64,000 nt of DNA, taken from Xanthostigma xanthostigma. Taxonomy: Eukaryota; Arthropoda; Insecta; Raphidioptera; Raphidiidae. This document shows positions 25,901 to 37,900 of this stretch, piece by piece (positions within the stretch are counted from its first letter, which is position 1; the number at the start of each line of letters is the position of its first letter). The notes under the pieces are model-generated. The model searched no databases and was not told the origin of the DNA. It saw nothing but the letters and a program-made list of their open reading frames with translations. The position numbers and the translations under genes are program-made. Where the stretch lies: positions 1,984,001 to 2,048,000 of the forward strand of contig OY754465.1 in NCBI GenBank assembly GCA_963575645.1, written 5' to 3'.

Positions 25901-28900
25901 AGAATTCCATCAAAAATTTTATTAGGACATGTTAAGTATTTTTTTAATGTCATTTTAATTTATGTCAGCTGCGTACCACGAAATGTTCTTGAATATTGTG
26001 TTACAGGAATTTAAATATATTTTTAAATGGTAAACTTGAAATTGCTTTTTAAGTGTTTATGAAACTATATTTTGTAATTTATATAGTATTTTTTTAATTT
26101 ATTATAGTGTAGCAGGAGCATTATAATACAATAAATTATTGCAGGATTACATCTGAAATTCATTTAAATGTCTTTCGATAGAAATATTTCTTTAAAGCGT
26201 AACTTCTAAGTTCAGAAGCAGTAAAAATTCTTGTATTAATGTTGATCTTGACACTGAATCTGTATATATACAAGGTGACTCATAATTTCAACGTTTAATG
26301 CAAATTAAAGTTCAGCAAAGATACCTTTGCCTTTTTCGAGTCTTTTTACACGCTTTATATTAACTTCATTTGTAAGTTTGTATGTATGTATGTTTGTTTG
26401 TAACCTTCCTTTGGACTACAGCAAGTGGTTTATTACTGTAGTATTATATGCCAGCACTGTAACTACAGTGGTTAGCCGTGCGGTCTAAGGCATGGGTCTT
26501 CGCTGACGTCAACTCTCGGAATCACGGGTCGTGGGTTCTAATCCCGTCCACGCCGAAAAAAAAATTGTTTTTTTTTCGGCAAATTTTTGACAATAAACTA
26601 AAAAGTGGAAAGTAAATATAGTTTTAAAAAAAACTAAAAAACACGCTTTATATCGACCTAAAAAGTAAAAAATATTTTTTTTTTAAATAAGCTTAAAACA
26701 ATGAATAAAAAATACAAGTATTATTGTGAAAAAAGCGTGGGGCGCTCGATGTACGAAAATGTGGAACAAAGCGCCCCACGCTTTTTTCACAATAATAATT
26801 GTATTTTTTATTCACTATTGTCTTAAGCTTATTTTAAAAAAAATATTTTTTACTTTTTAGTTCGATATAAAACGTGTTTTTTAGTTTTTTTAAACTATAT
26901 TTATTTAGTCAGTGATTGCAATATTTTGAAAGTTCAACTACGTCCTTTATTTTCGTGTAGTTTTTAAAAATATTTAGACCTGTGTTCATTTTTAATCCTT
27001 CAATACTATTTCTGTAGAAAGCAGAAAATATGTTTATCCGGATATTTTAACCCACTGTGAACCGTTGAAATTTTCTGATTACATTTTAACAAATTTCTGC
27101 AAAAGTAGTCCAACATCGATACTGGTACGTATAGGCTGTGTGCACGAAGCCTATTAGCGCCGCTAGTGGGAAATAGAGAATTATTGAACTCACTTTTTAT
27201 TGAAATCGCGACACGTTTCTAAGGTAATAAGTCAAAAACATTAGTTGGCCATGATGTTTAAAAAAAAAATGTAATAAAGAAAACTGATGTTAATTTGCTT
27301 ACATTGACAGCGGAACGTCAAATTAGGGCGCCAATATTCTTTATTTTACTTAAATCGCCATCAGCGCAACAGCCCGGAACACAACAAGCATTTCCAGATA
27401 ACATAGTTTGTCCTATGTTTTCTTTGTAATTAAAAAACTTCATAAAATTATAACTATTTTCACTTTTAATAAAAATTGTTCACTGACATACGGAAAATTT
27501 GAGTTTGAAGTTTCCCCTAGTGCTCACCACAAACGCTCGCATCGAAAAATTTGTAACTCCGCCTCCCTGCACATAGCCAGACAAAAAATTCTGGAAGCAC
27601 TACATTATTAACGAGCTAGATTACTATCACAGTTAGGAAGTTAATTTATTCATGGTGCGGCACTGCGTAAAGTGAAAGACGATGAGATATCGCGTACACA
27701 CTACTACTGTCAAAGCTCACATAAAATACGTTTAAATCGGTTCCTTCACTTCCATATTACTCACAACCGATACGTCTCGTGGCTCCTGCTCTCGGGAAAC
27801 GGCTGACTGGACTAGTGATTGCCAATTGTTTTTGTACCTATCGATATTTGTACTTTCTCTTTCATTTTTAATGATATCACTAATAATTCATTTTCTTGTG
27901 ACTATTTTAAACGGATGCATCCATGCATATAGTAGATATTATAATATAACTTTTGATTAATTGTCATCCAGAAATAGAAATACGATGCGCATAATCGTTG
28001 CATTTGTATTAATAATCGTATTCACGCATGGATAGTGTAGAATGCGAGTCAGTGTCCTCCATGATCACCTATTATTATTTCTCCCCACTTACCTACACAG
28101 TATTTATTTATTTATTTGACAAAGTCTACTGTATTACCTATCTGAATTGAGTTGGACAAAAAATGCCAGCCAATTGGGCGACGGGACCATTCCAACTTCA
28201 AAATGTTGACATTTGATATAGTATTATAATAAAGAAAATCAAATTTCTGAAATCGCGTGAGGTGACGCAGGTAATGACTAGTATTCAATATACAGTGTAA
28301 ACTCTTTATAACGTCCTTCGTTATAACGAAAAACTCCCTATACCGTCGAAATTTTTACGATTTGGTTGGTTTACCTTAAAACCTGTACATTAATACCCTC
28401 TTTATAACGCAACAGCCATTCTCTATTACGAAGAAATATGTTCATATTTAGGCGTCAGCAAATGTTTACAGACATAAAGAGGACCATTCTGAACCATCAC
28501 CATCTATTCAACAAGCACTTGATAACGCCAAACTATAGGTATATGTGTTTGGAATAAATTAATTTTGTGAAAATTGGTTATTTTTTTTTCTTCCCTCCAT
28601 ATAACGAAAAAAATGTTCGGTCCCTTAAAATTCGTTATAAAGAGATTATACAGTACATTGAAGATTATTATTAATTTGGTTGTTTTTCTTTCTTCACTCC
28701 ATATAACGGTAACTCTCTATAACGATAAAAAATGCTCAGTCCCTTGAGTTTCGTTATAAAGAGTTTACACTGTATTTGCTATTCATTGCCATGGTTACCT
28801 GCAATAATATTTCCACGTCATGTAAAAATTAAGCAAAGCATGCTTAACTAGTTTATTTCTGACAGATCTACAAAACAAAAGAACAGCTGATTTTTTTTAT

Positions 28901-31900
28901 TTTCAAAATATTTCCGAAACTATAAAGTTTAGAAAAAAATTTATTTACGAAACTTTCTTGAAAAAATAATTGGAATAACAACCCGCTATGAAAAGTATAC
29001 CATTATTATATAAAAAAACACCGTTATAGCATGTTTTTTGCGCATGCGCCGATTTTCCCCAAAAACAATAAGGCTCTTCATAATATTTACTTATCAAACA
29101 TCCTCCCAAAATTTGGTTTTAATCCGTTCATCCGTTTGACCTGTATCGTGTTCACAGACAAACAAACTAACAGACAAACAAACTAACAGACTAACAGGCG
29201 CACAGAGTTTTTCCAAAAATATGTTTTTTGGATTCGGGGACCTCAAAACGAAAAGATATTGTAAAATTTTGAAAAATGATTTTTTACCTAATCCAGTAGT
29301 ACCATTCCCCACTTGTGGGTTGGAATGGTAAAAAAAATATTTTTAAAATATGTTTTTGTTAACCCTGGGCGCACAGCTTGTGTTCGAGTGTGTCTGTGTG
29401 CAATTCGCGACATCGCATCGTGGGAAAAGACGCGTGGGTGTGGCTTACACTCGGAGTACGTTGGTCAGAATATGCGATACGCCATAAGGCGCACATTATG
29501 TAACTACTATCTCCTGTAACAATGTGTCGCGATGATAAGAAACGTTTACAAATCACGTTTGTACGGTCAAACCTGTCAGATCGCACACGGTTGTAATCTC
29601 AAAGCGTTCATAAGGTCGTATTTTCCAGCACCACCGCTTATGCGTTAAGTCAGAACATTTCCGTCCTTTTTTCTCTTACCGAAAAAGTGAACGTTCATTG
29701 AAAGAAATTACAATAGCTTTGAGCAAATTCTAAGTACCGGATTTGCTTCTGAACTAATAGCTTTGAGCGAATTCTAACAGATGTCGCTACTTGCCATTAA
29801 AACGGGGTTTTTTTGTTTGCTTCTGAACTAACAGCTTTGAGTAAATTCTATCAGATGTCGTTACATGTTACTAAAATAGTTTTTTTGATACACCGTAATT
29901 TTGTATAAAATATTTAATAAAGATCGTAACTTGCACCAAACTAAACACATTTACGAAATTTCATTAAAATCGGTTCAGATTAACGCGAACGAACATCGTG
30001 ACAAGAGATATTTATATACAGTATGTAAACACGTAAGGTGCACATAGGGAAATTAACATTAGGAAAAAATGACTGGATCAGAGTGAGCCTTGAAATCTTG
30101 TTTTTCAATTTGACAGATAATATTCTTTTGCAAAATGAATGTGTATACTACCGAAGAAAATATTCAAATGATTACAACATAACCGGACTTTTTTTATTAA
30201 TGGGACATGAAATTCTCAAAAATACTTAAAATGGTGCGAGATCAAATATCTCCGCCTATTCGTGTTGAACCTAAAGACATTTGGGTCACTGATTTACCAA
30301 CGCGCATACGTCATACCAGACAATTTTTGAATGAAATGTTTCTAAACAGATGGAGTTGTTTTTTTTTTTATTTTTGTACAAAAAAATTAAAATTATGATT
30401 TATAAGAGCTTTTTATTATTAAAAAAGCCAAGTAAAATAAAAATAAATCAAACTAAAATAGAAATCCTCAAGATTACCACGATAATTCAATAAAAATAAC
30501 AATTAATGCAGTCATGGCTAACTCTGATCCAAGTATTTTTTCCCAATGCTAATTTCCCTATGTGCACCTTACGTGTTTACATACTGTATATAGTTAGAAT
30601 ATAGATATAAGTTCAAATCTTTGATTAAATTATAAATCAATAAAACAATATAATATGACGTTTAGATCTGAGTTTAGATCTTCTTCAGAAATATCTAAAA
30701 ATATAAAAAATAATTAGTAAAATCTACTTATCATATATATTAATACGCTAAGGTTAAAGATGTTTGCCTCCCTTTTTAGAAAAAACCTCACAATTTCTCC
30801 ACATAAATTATACTTATATCATTTTACAGATAATTGCTTGCTCTACTGACATCGAAAACTAAAAAATTTATTATTGCTTTTGTTTTTGTTAATTAATTAA
30901 AATACAGCAACGCTAAACAACGTCTGCCATCTGACGGCTTTAATTTTGATACAACGTCAACACTTCGATCTGTCATCTGACCTTCATATTGTCATACAAC
31001 AGACACAATACCGCATACTGCCATCTGACGGCTTTAATTTTGAAACAGCGAGCGACGCTGAACAACGTCACAGCAATGCTGCATGATGCCATCTGACGGC
31101 TTAGCTCAACGCTTTTGCTACTTGCGCCTCTATATGACAATTTTAGTAAAATATTTCTTCGATCTGTCATCTCATATTGTAATACAACAAAAAGAAGAAC
31201 GTTATAAGCAGTGTGCAAAATTAGAAACGAATTGAATACCTGCAATTATATTTAAAAAAATAATTTTGTAAAGTGATAATTATTATACTTATTTAGTGCG
31301 AATAATTCGCACAGGTCACACTAGTTTTATATTAAAACGCAGAAGTTAATTGTATATTTCAAGTTATTAATATGGGTTGCATGCGTCCGTAAAATATACA
31401 CTAAACTACACTACACTGGCAATGGGAGAAAATCTGGAATCACTTTGGACAAATATTAAAAATATATTGGCAGAAACGGTGACGAATAATGGTAGCGATC
31501 AGCAGGCTTTTGTTTTCAACAGTTGTGGATAGTACGTTTAGCTATATTCATGTAACAATACTGGTATTGTACGAGAACCTGGTGGTCCTAACTGTACCTT
31601 AAGTCTTTCCAGTGGGTAACTATCAGCACATGTCACATGATAGTGTCTTCGAGACGCCCGACCCGGCTAAATAACTTGGCTAATTCTTAGGCACTAATGC
31701 AATCACGACTGTGAAACGTGAAACGTATTGAATAAATGGGTTGAGGCCAGTAAAATTAAGATGATTTGATCCTAAACATGTCCACAAAATCGCAAATGGA
31801 TGCAAATTTAAGGGGACATTTATATAAGAGAGTAGCGGTCCCGCCCGGTTTCACCCTGGTGCAAAAGAACGAGTGGGGGGGAGGGACACGAGTACGCACG

Positions 31901-34900
31901 TTCGTCTTAGTTTACCGAGATGAATGTTGTGTCCAAATTTCATGATGATCGGAGCTACCGTTCAACAGTTTTTGTCGGACGGACAAATTTTGAGTTACAT
32001 TTTGCAACATTTTGCATTGATGCTCCGCTCCTATTGGTCGTAGCGTGATATTACATAGCCTATAGCCTTCCTCGATAAATGAGCTATCCAACAAAAACAT
32101 TTTTCAATTCGAACCAGTAGTTCCTTGATATTAGCGCGTTCAACCAAACAAACAAACTCTTCAGCTTTTATATTGTCAAAAATTTATAAAAAATTATTAA
32201 AGTAGAGAAGTTGAAAATTTCCATGGCTAAGAAAATGTCTAAAAACATCCAACGTTTAAAAATACGAGAAATTATTTGAATTTTTCTATCTAATATATAA
32301 AATTCTCGTGTCACAGTTTTTGTTGCCATACTCCTCCGAAACGGCTTGACCGATTTTGATGAAATTTTTTGTGCTTATCCGGTATCTATGAGAATCGGCC
32401 AACATCTATTTTTCATCCCCCTAAATGTTAGGGGTAGTCCACCCCTAAATTTTTTTTTTATTTTTTAGACAAAATTTTTAATTTCTATTTTTTTATGATA
32501 CAACATACAAAAATACATACAATCCTCAATTTTCACCCTTCTACGATCAACCCTTATTTTTTAATAGCCATTTTAGTAATTTAATCATTTTTCCTCTCCG
32601 GTCGAAAACTGATCAATCGTCATTTAATTAGTTATCCCCGCCAGATGTCTACAGGTGTCACTTCGCCAACATCTATTTTTCATCCCCCTAAATGTTAGGG
32701 GTAGTCCACCCCTAAATTTTTTTTCTTCCTTCCCCATTCGTTCTTTTGCACCGGGCACGACGGCGCAGCCGGAGTGCTCGACATACACACATATACGTCC
32801 ATGTATATTTTAAAATAAATAAAATAGATAGATAGATGTTCCAATTAAATTGTTTTATTATTTCACTTTATACGTAGCGAAGCACGTACAGGGCCGCTAG
32901 TTTTTTATAAAAATCGGACCAAAATTTGTCTCCTTATCCGCTCCAAGCTCTTCTAACTTTCGAATTAGTAGAAACTGCAGAGTTCATCATTTTACTGGTC
33001 TAGGTTTTCATAGAACAGTTTTTATAAATACTCACTTCTAATCGAGTCGCTATTCAAATTATGTACTAGAGATTTTTTTCAACATCATCCCTGATGTTGC
33101 ATTGTGGAATGAATGAACCATTAATTGTAACTAGTGTGCCCTGTGCGAATTATTCGCACTAAATAAGTATAATAATAATTATCACTTTACAAAATTATTT
33201 TTTAAATATGATTGCAGGTATTCAATTCGTTTCTAATTTTGCACACTGCTTATAACGTTCTTCTTTTTGTTGTATTACAATATGAAGCTCAGATGACAGA
33301 TCGAAGAAATATTTTACTAAAATTGTCATATAGAGGCGCAAGTAGCAAAAGCGTTGAGCTAAGCCGTCAGATGGCATCATGCAGCATTGCTGTGACGTTG
33401 TTCAGCGTTGCTCGTTGTTTCAAAATTAAAGCCGTCAGATGGCAGTATGAAGTATAGTGTCTTAATGTATATATTATGTAAATAAATCATTCAACTCAAT
33501 TTAATGAATCAAAATTTATTGCGGGTATTCAATTCGTTTCTAATTTTGCACACAGCTTATAACGTTTTTCTTTTTGTTGTATTACAATATGAAGGTCAGA
33601 TGACAGATCGAAGTGTTGACGTTGTTTCAAAATTAAAGCCGTCAGATGGCAGACGTTGTTCAGCGTTGCTGTATTGTGTTTTAATGTATATCTATATATA
33701 TAAGTTTAATAATTAATTAATTTACAAAAACAAAAGCAATAATAATTTTTTTAGTTGTCGATGTCAGTAGAGCAAGCAATTATCTGTAAAATGATATATG
33801 TATAATTTATGTGGAGAAAAATTGTGAGGTTTTTTCTAAAAAGGGAGGCAAACATCTTATGCGAGATCTCGGCTGAGCCCCAGCCTCGCGAGATTGCATA
33901 CACTGATTGTAATCGATTCAATTTAGACTTGGGTTAGTTCTGTTTACAGCGGTATTGCACGTATCAATTAGAAGAGATCACAGATTTATGTTTTGGGAAA
34001 AGCGATACTGTACGCCGTTCGGTTTTGCGCTGTCATTTGCCTTATAAGGGCAAGCTGTAATCGGCCAGTTTTGTATCCGGTTTTGTAACCGAAGATAAGC
34101 ACACACACATAATGCTTATAAATTAGGTTCTGCCTCTATGGTCCAGCCTTCAGCGCCACAAGACTATCTGCGGGAGTGTTTGTCGATTTGTTGCCTGTGT
34201 CGACAGCAAACTGCACTATAAAATTTGCATTTGCATTTAGCAACCGTATCTTACACTGTGCTTGTGCGATGTGTTGCCAGATCTATTATTTTCTTCCTGC
34301 GTGTCGTTACAATATCTAATTTCTTTTGCGCTTTTATTCATCTCTGACCAAAAACTCTTTAATATTAACTAGTGTACCTTTGGGGTGGCGTAGTGGTTTC
34401 GTATCCCGGCGGGGGCAGATGTGGCTGGGACTTTTTCCTACTGCCTCTCGCCGAGAAACGGTAATTCCTGTACCGGCCATCTTGTTGAGGTTTTCTATGG
34501 TTTCCCACAATAATTCCAGATAAATATCGAGATGGTTCCTTATTTAAAGCCGTGGCCGATTATCTGTCAAACTCCTATGCTCAAAATATGCCTGCCTTAT
34601 CCCAATGTCCTAAAATTCCTTCATTCGTCCATTGCTATTAATTAAGCGGAAGTTTAATAATGTAGAAAATAACGGGAAGTGTCATAAATGAAAAACATCT
34701 CGTTGAGGTCTTCCACGGTTTCCCACAATAATTCCAGATAGTTGGCAAAACCAAAAGTGCACATCCCGCAAGTTTTCCACTGTATGATAAAAAAATAACA
34801 ATTAAAAAATATTTTTAATAAATTTAAAAAGATTTAAAAATTTAAAGAAATAAATAATTAAAAATTGAAAAAATATTTTTTTTAAGTTTGCAAAAATAAA

Positions 34901-37900
34901 AAAAATTAAGATCTATACATAATATAATATATAATTAATATCAAGTGGAATAAAATAAAACAAAATAAAAAGAAAAAAAAAAAAAAAGAAAAAAAAATCA
35001 ATGATTTCGTAAGGAATCGAACCCAGGACCTTGCCTTTGGGGATCCAACGGCATAACCATTACGCCACGGCGGCCTAATACATGTAGTGTGTTATCACGG
35101 TATAGAAGTGTAGCACTTGTTTTATGGATTACACTGTATTTACACATCAATTATTATAGGTATTGTTTTTTTAAACTATTAGCTGTTAAAAATAATAAAA
35201 TAAAACTGTTTATAAAAATTAAACTACTGAACACATTTTAGTGAATTTAAATAGGGTTCTGGTCTGATAGTAAACAAAGTGAATAAAATATAACCCAAGG
35301 CAATCCGACCAAAATTGCGATCTGTAGAGTCGTGACGTACGTACGTACATACGTACAGACCAACCGACAACTGCTGTTTGTGATTTTCAATTACAATTTT
35401 AATAGTATTTATGAACTCGAATTGATTTGAAAATGGTTCTATTTTACAGATTAGAATCTCCTCTTTTCAAAAAGCTTCAATTTGAATGGATTTCGTGTGA
35501 AATTAACTTAGATATAACTTCTTATATGAACGAAAGTCAGCTCTGACGCACAAAGCGATAATAAAGCACATACCGCTAGTTTAGCGGTATGTGCAATAAA
35601 TATCGAGATGGTTCCGTATTCAAAGCCATGGCCGATTACCTGTCACAACTCCTATATGCTCAAAATTTGCCTGCCTTATCCCAATGTCCTAAAAAATTCC
35701 TTCATTCGTCCATTGCTATTAATTAAGCGGAAGTTTAAAAATGTAGAAAATAACGGGAAATGTAATAGATGGAAAATAGTAATGGTGCGAATGGCAAATG
35801 GCGAACGGACGTTATAATAATAATAATAATAATACGTTTTATTTCATATATGACTACAGAGCCGTGAAATAAGTCAAAAATTGGTACAAATTTCTATATA
35901 TATTTTTTCAGATCATAATTTGTCTGGGCTATTAAAAATGTTTTTAATTCTTTTTTAAAAGTTCCTGCATTCCGAATAGATTTTACATTTTGGGGGATCA
36001 TTTCTAATTACAGTTGGGAAGGAAGCTCCCGCGTCTTTTGCCTAAATGCGCCGCCAACGGGTGTGGCGATAGCGAGATAAAACGCGCGAACTGTTTGTTG
36101 AAAGAAGAAGGTTTGTGCAACAAAACCGTTAACAAACTATAAACAATGCGAAAGAGTGCGCGACGTTTGCACAGATGTTGTTCTCTGCATCGAGTACTCT
36201 GTGTCTTCTCGTCCAGTTTACATGTTAGAACTTACCAAATTTGGTCAAAAGCCATTGACATAGACGCTGAACAAATAGCTTGAGTTAGCTATCTCGCCGG
36301 GCGTGGGTGAAGTGTTAATCATTCGTTGCAAAAATACGCGACGGCGCGCGATGCCGTGAACCCGGATCTTGAAATCCGTATTGTATTTGGCCATCCGATA
36401 TCTTACGCAAGGTCGCTTTTCCCGTCGCCTTGCGCCAGGAAACAGTAATTACCTGTAATGTTTTTGGCCAGTTCCGAAACGTGATTGAAAATCGATTGTC
36501 GAAATCTTGGCGAAATAAGGGTCTTCTAGAAGTCTCGACAAAAGTTTGAAAGAACTCATGGTCCTCTGGCATATCAACATCAGAAGTCTTTTGTTTGTCT
36601 TTCCACAACATTGCTTATACCGATATTACACTAAATTAATGGCTAGGATTTAACGCGGCGACAAATTAATCTGAATTAGGGATTAAACAAAAATTAAATA
36701 GCAAAAATTGTAGGTTGGCAGCTACTGAGGAGGATAGATTTAAGTAAAAATTCCAGCCAATTGGGCGACGGGACCATTCCAACTTCGAAAATGTTGACAT
36801 TTGATTATAATAAAGAAAATAAAATTTCTGATATCGCGTGAGGTGACGCGGGTAATGGCCAGTATTCGATATGATATTAACTATTCGTTGCCATGGTTAC
36901 CTACACAATATGTTCCACGTCATGTGAAAATTAATCAAAGCATGTCTAACTAGGTTATTTCTGACAGAACTACAAAACAAAAGAGCGGCTGATTTTTTTT
37001 TTATTTTCAAAATATTTCTGAAACTATAAAGCTTAGAAAAAAAAATTTTCAACAAAATTTTCTTGAAAAAATAAATAGAATATTAAGCCGTTATGAAAAG
37101 TATACCATTATTATATAAAAAACACCGTTTTAGCATATATCTCTTCTGCGCATGCGCCGATTTTCCCCAAAAACAATAGGGCTCTTCATATTTGCATACC
37201 CAAACATCCTCCCAAAATTTGGTTTCAATCCGCTCATCCGTTTGACCTGTATCGTGTTCACAGACTAACAGACGCACAGAGTTTTTCCAAAAATATGTTT
37301 ATTGGATTCGGGTGACCTCAAAACGGACAAATATTGTAAAATTATTGAGAAGTGATTTTTGACCTAAACTAGTACCATTCCCCACTTGTGGGTTGGAATG
37401 GTAAAAGAAATAATAATGGTAACAAGTTAAAAATTAATGTTTTTCCTTGAGTTTTTAGTTTGGTAATTTAATAATCCGGACATTATTTTTCGTTCAGTCT
37501 GTACACTTATTTGTAACATCATCCTATACGTACAAATCGGTGTATATTTTCATAGCTCTAAGATAAAGTACCTTTGACGGGCTCAAATTTCACACAATGC
37601 TAACTATACCAGTTGACAATGAAAGTATTTATAAAATTGTTTGGGTCGTGATAAATATTTTTTATTTATTACTCATGCGGGAAAAGTGGTATCTTTACGC
37701 ATGCTGTTACGGTTGAAAAGTAGCTATTTTCATTTGCGTGCGGAAACTTTATTTGTCGCACTGAAATTATTGTTTGCCGCACGCAAATTCAGAGAAAAAA
37801 ACAAAATAATAACGGTGTTAATAATACTTAATATCAACGAAACAAACTGTCATTTGAAGCAGATTTGAGGTTAAAATTTTCGATTATGGACTTTTATTCT

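Larger units (their letters stand above)
25149..26906. mobile_element. large foldback element (1758 bp) with paired tRNA-like sequences
   Basis: The outer arms start AAATAAATATAGTTTAAAA. Each arm contains a GC-rich hairpin (GCGTGGGGCG / CGCCCCACGC around a ~27-base loop at ~25272 and ~26727), then a hairpin GCCGAAAAAAA, a tRNA-like segment and the words TACAGCAAGTGGTTTATTAC and TTGTATGTATGTATG. The ~475-bp centre is unlike the arms. The left arm is longer because a ~60-bp unit (TTTTTAGTTCGATATAAA) is repeated at 25399-25595. Confidence 0.82.

Noticed and set aside
26468-26560. Working tRNA-Leu or tRNA-Ser gene
   Set aside because: The acceptor stem pairs only partly, the T arm is imperfect, and the sequence is duplicated in inverted orientation within a foldback element.
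30973-31245. Frames of 60-90 residues (e.g. SYRGASSKSVELSRQMASC) in the short Helitron copies, also at 33212-33716, 38592-38798 and 44697-44894
   Set aside because: They read through repeated GCCGTCAGATGGCA units on either strand, change with copy and resemble no protein; they are by-products of the Helitron sequence.
33860-34374. Second solo LTR
   Set aside because: A TATA-like word and a sharp composition change are present, but I found no TG...CA ends or target duplication.
35020-35085. Working tRNA gene on the minus strand
   Set aside because: A and B boxes are good, but the acceptor and anticodon stems do not form.
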